This document shows, in pieces, positions 60,279-60,307 of a stretch of 60,307 bases of DNA (its first letter is position 1; each line of letters begins with the position of its first letter). A program made the translations under genes and the position numbers. The notes under the pieces were generated by a model, which saw only the letters and a list, made by a program, of their open reading frames with translations, was not told the origin of the DNA and ran no database searches. This DNA comes from Helochares maculicollis. Its lineage: Eukaryota; Arthropoda; Insecta; Coleoptera; Hydrophilidae. The stretch is from positions 1 to 60,307 of the forward strand of contig JAWQRO010000082.1 in assembly GCA_033557835.1 (NCBI GenBank), read 5' to 3'.

Positions 60279-60307
<29 letters not shown>
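60279..60307. repeat. (TA)n microsatellite at window end
   Basis: An AT dinucleotide run cut off by the window edge. Confidence 0.95.

Overview
The window is AT-rich, intron-containing nuclear DNA from an insect. A beetle is a plausible guess but the sequence does not prove it. The evidence is a spliced animal class-IX myosin with GT-AG introns, several dead mariner copies, a LINE endonuclease fragment and long AT-rich spacers.

Layout. Positions 1-3832 show no gene. Positions 3833-17811 (+) carry a complete unconventional myosin IX in seven coding exons. I joined them by phase-consistent splice sites into a 2148-residue protein: RA-like domain, motor, IQ motifs, two C1 zinc fingers and RhoGAP. 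Two introns hold dead mariners of different lineages (about 6.2-7.0 kb and 12.57-13.66 kb). Positions 17.8-22.5 kb hold nothing convincing. From about 22.9 to 33.64 kb lies the most striking object: a roughly 10.7-kb array of a degenerate 69-bp unit. The unit is exactly 23 codons and is itself an ancient dimer of a 34/35-bp half-unit. The array is organised into three higher-order blocks that share a start motif and a unique 100-bp tail.

Downstream of the array are several small genes. At 34671-35441 (-) is a three-exon gene for a 116-aa protein with an RVKF motif and a C-terminal membrane anchor. At 42680-42916 (+), 43923-44138 (+) and 48886-49149 (-) are three paralogous basic, serine-rich small proteins. 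They share a near-identical 24-residue N-terminus, a TATA promoter and an intron just after the stop codon. Two of them match over 24 residues with 15 codons changed, all synonymously, so they are real and constrained. I do not recognise the family.

The rest (35.5-42.4, 44.6-48.5 and 49.4-60.3 kb) is AT-rich spacer. It holds a 1.4-kb TIR element (37475-38890), (TA)n tracts, a truncated LINE next to a truncated mariner (54.2-55.0 kb), five copies of a roughly 100-bp block between 50.87 and 56.55 kb, and a few candidate short genes or exons near 50.5, 57.1 and 59.3 kb. Apart from the myosin exons and the small-gene family, no shared function among the loci can be read from the sequence.
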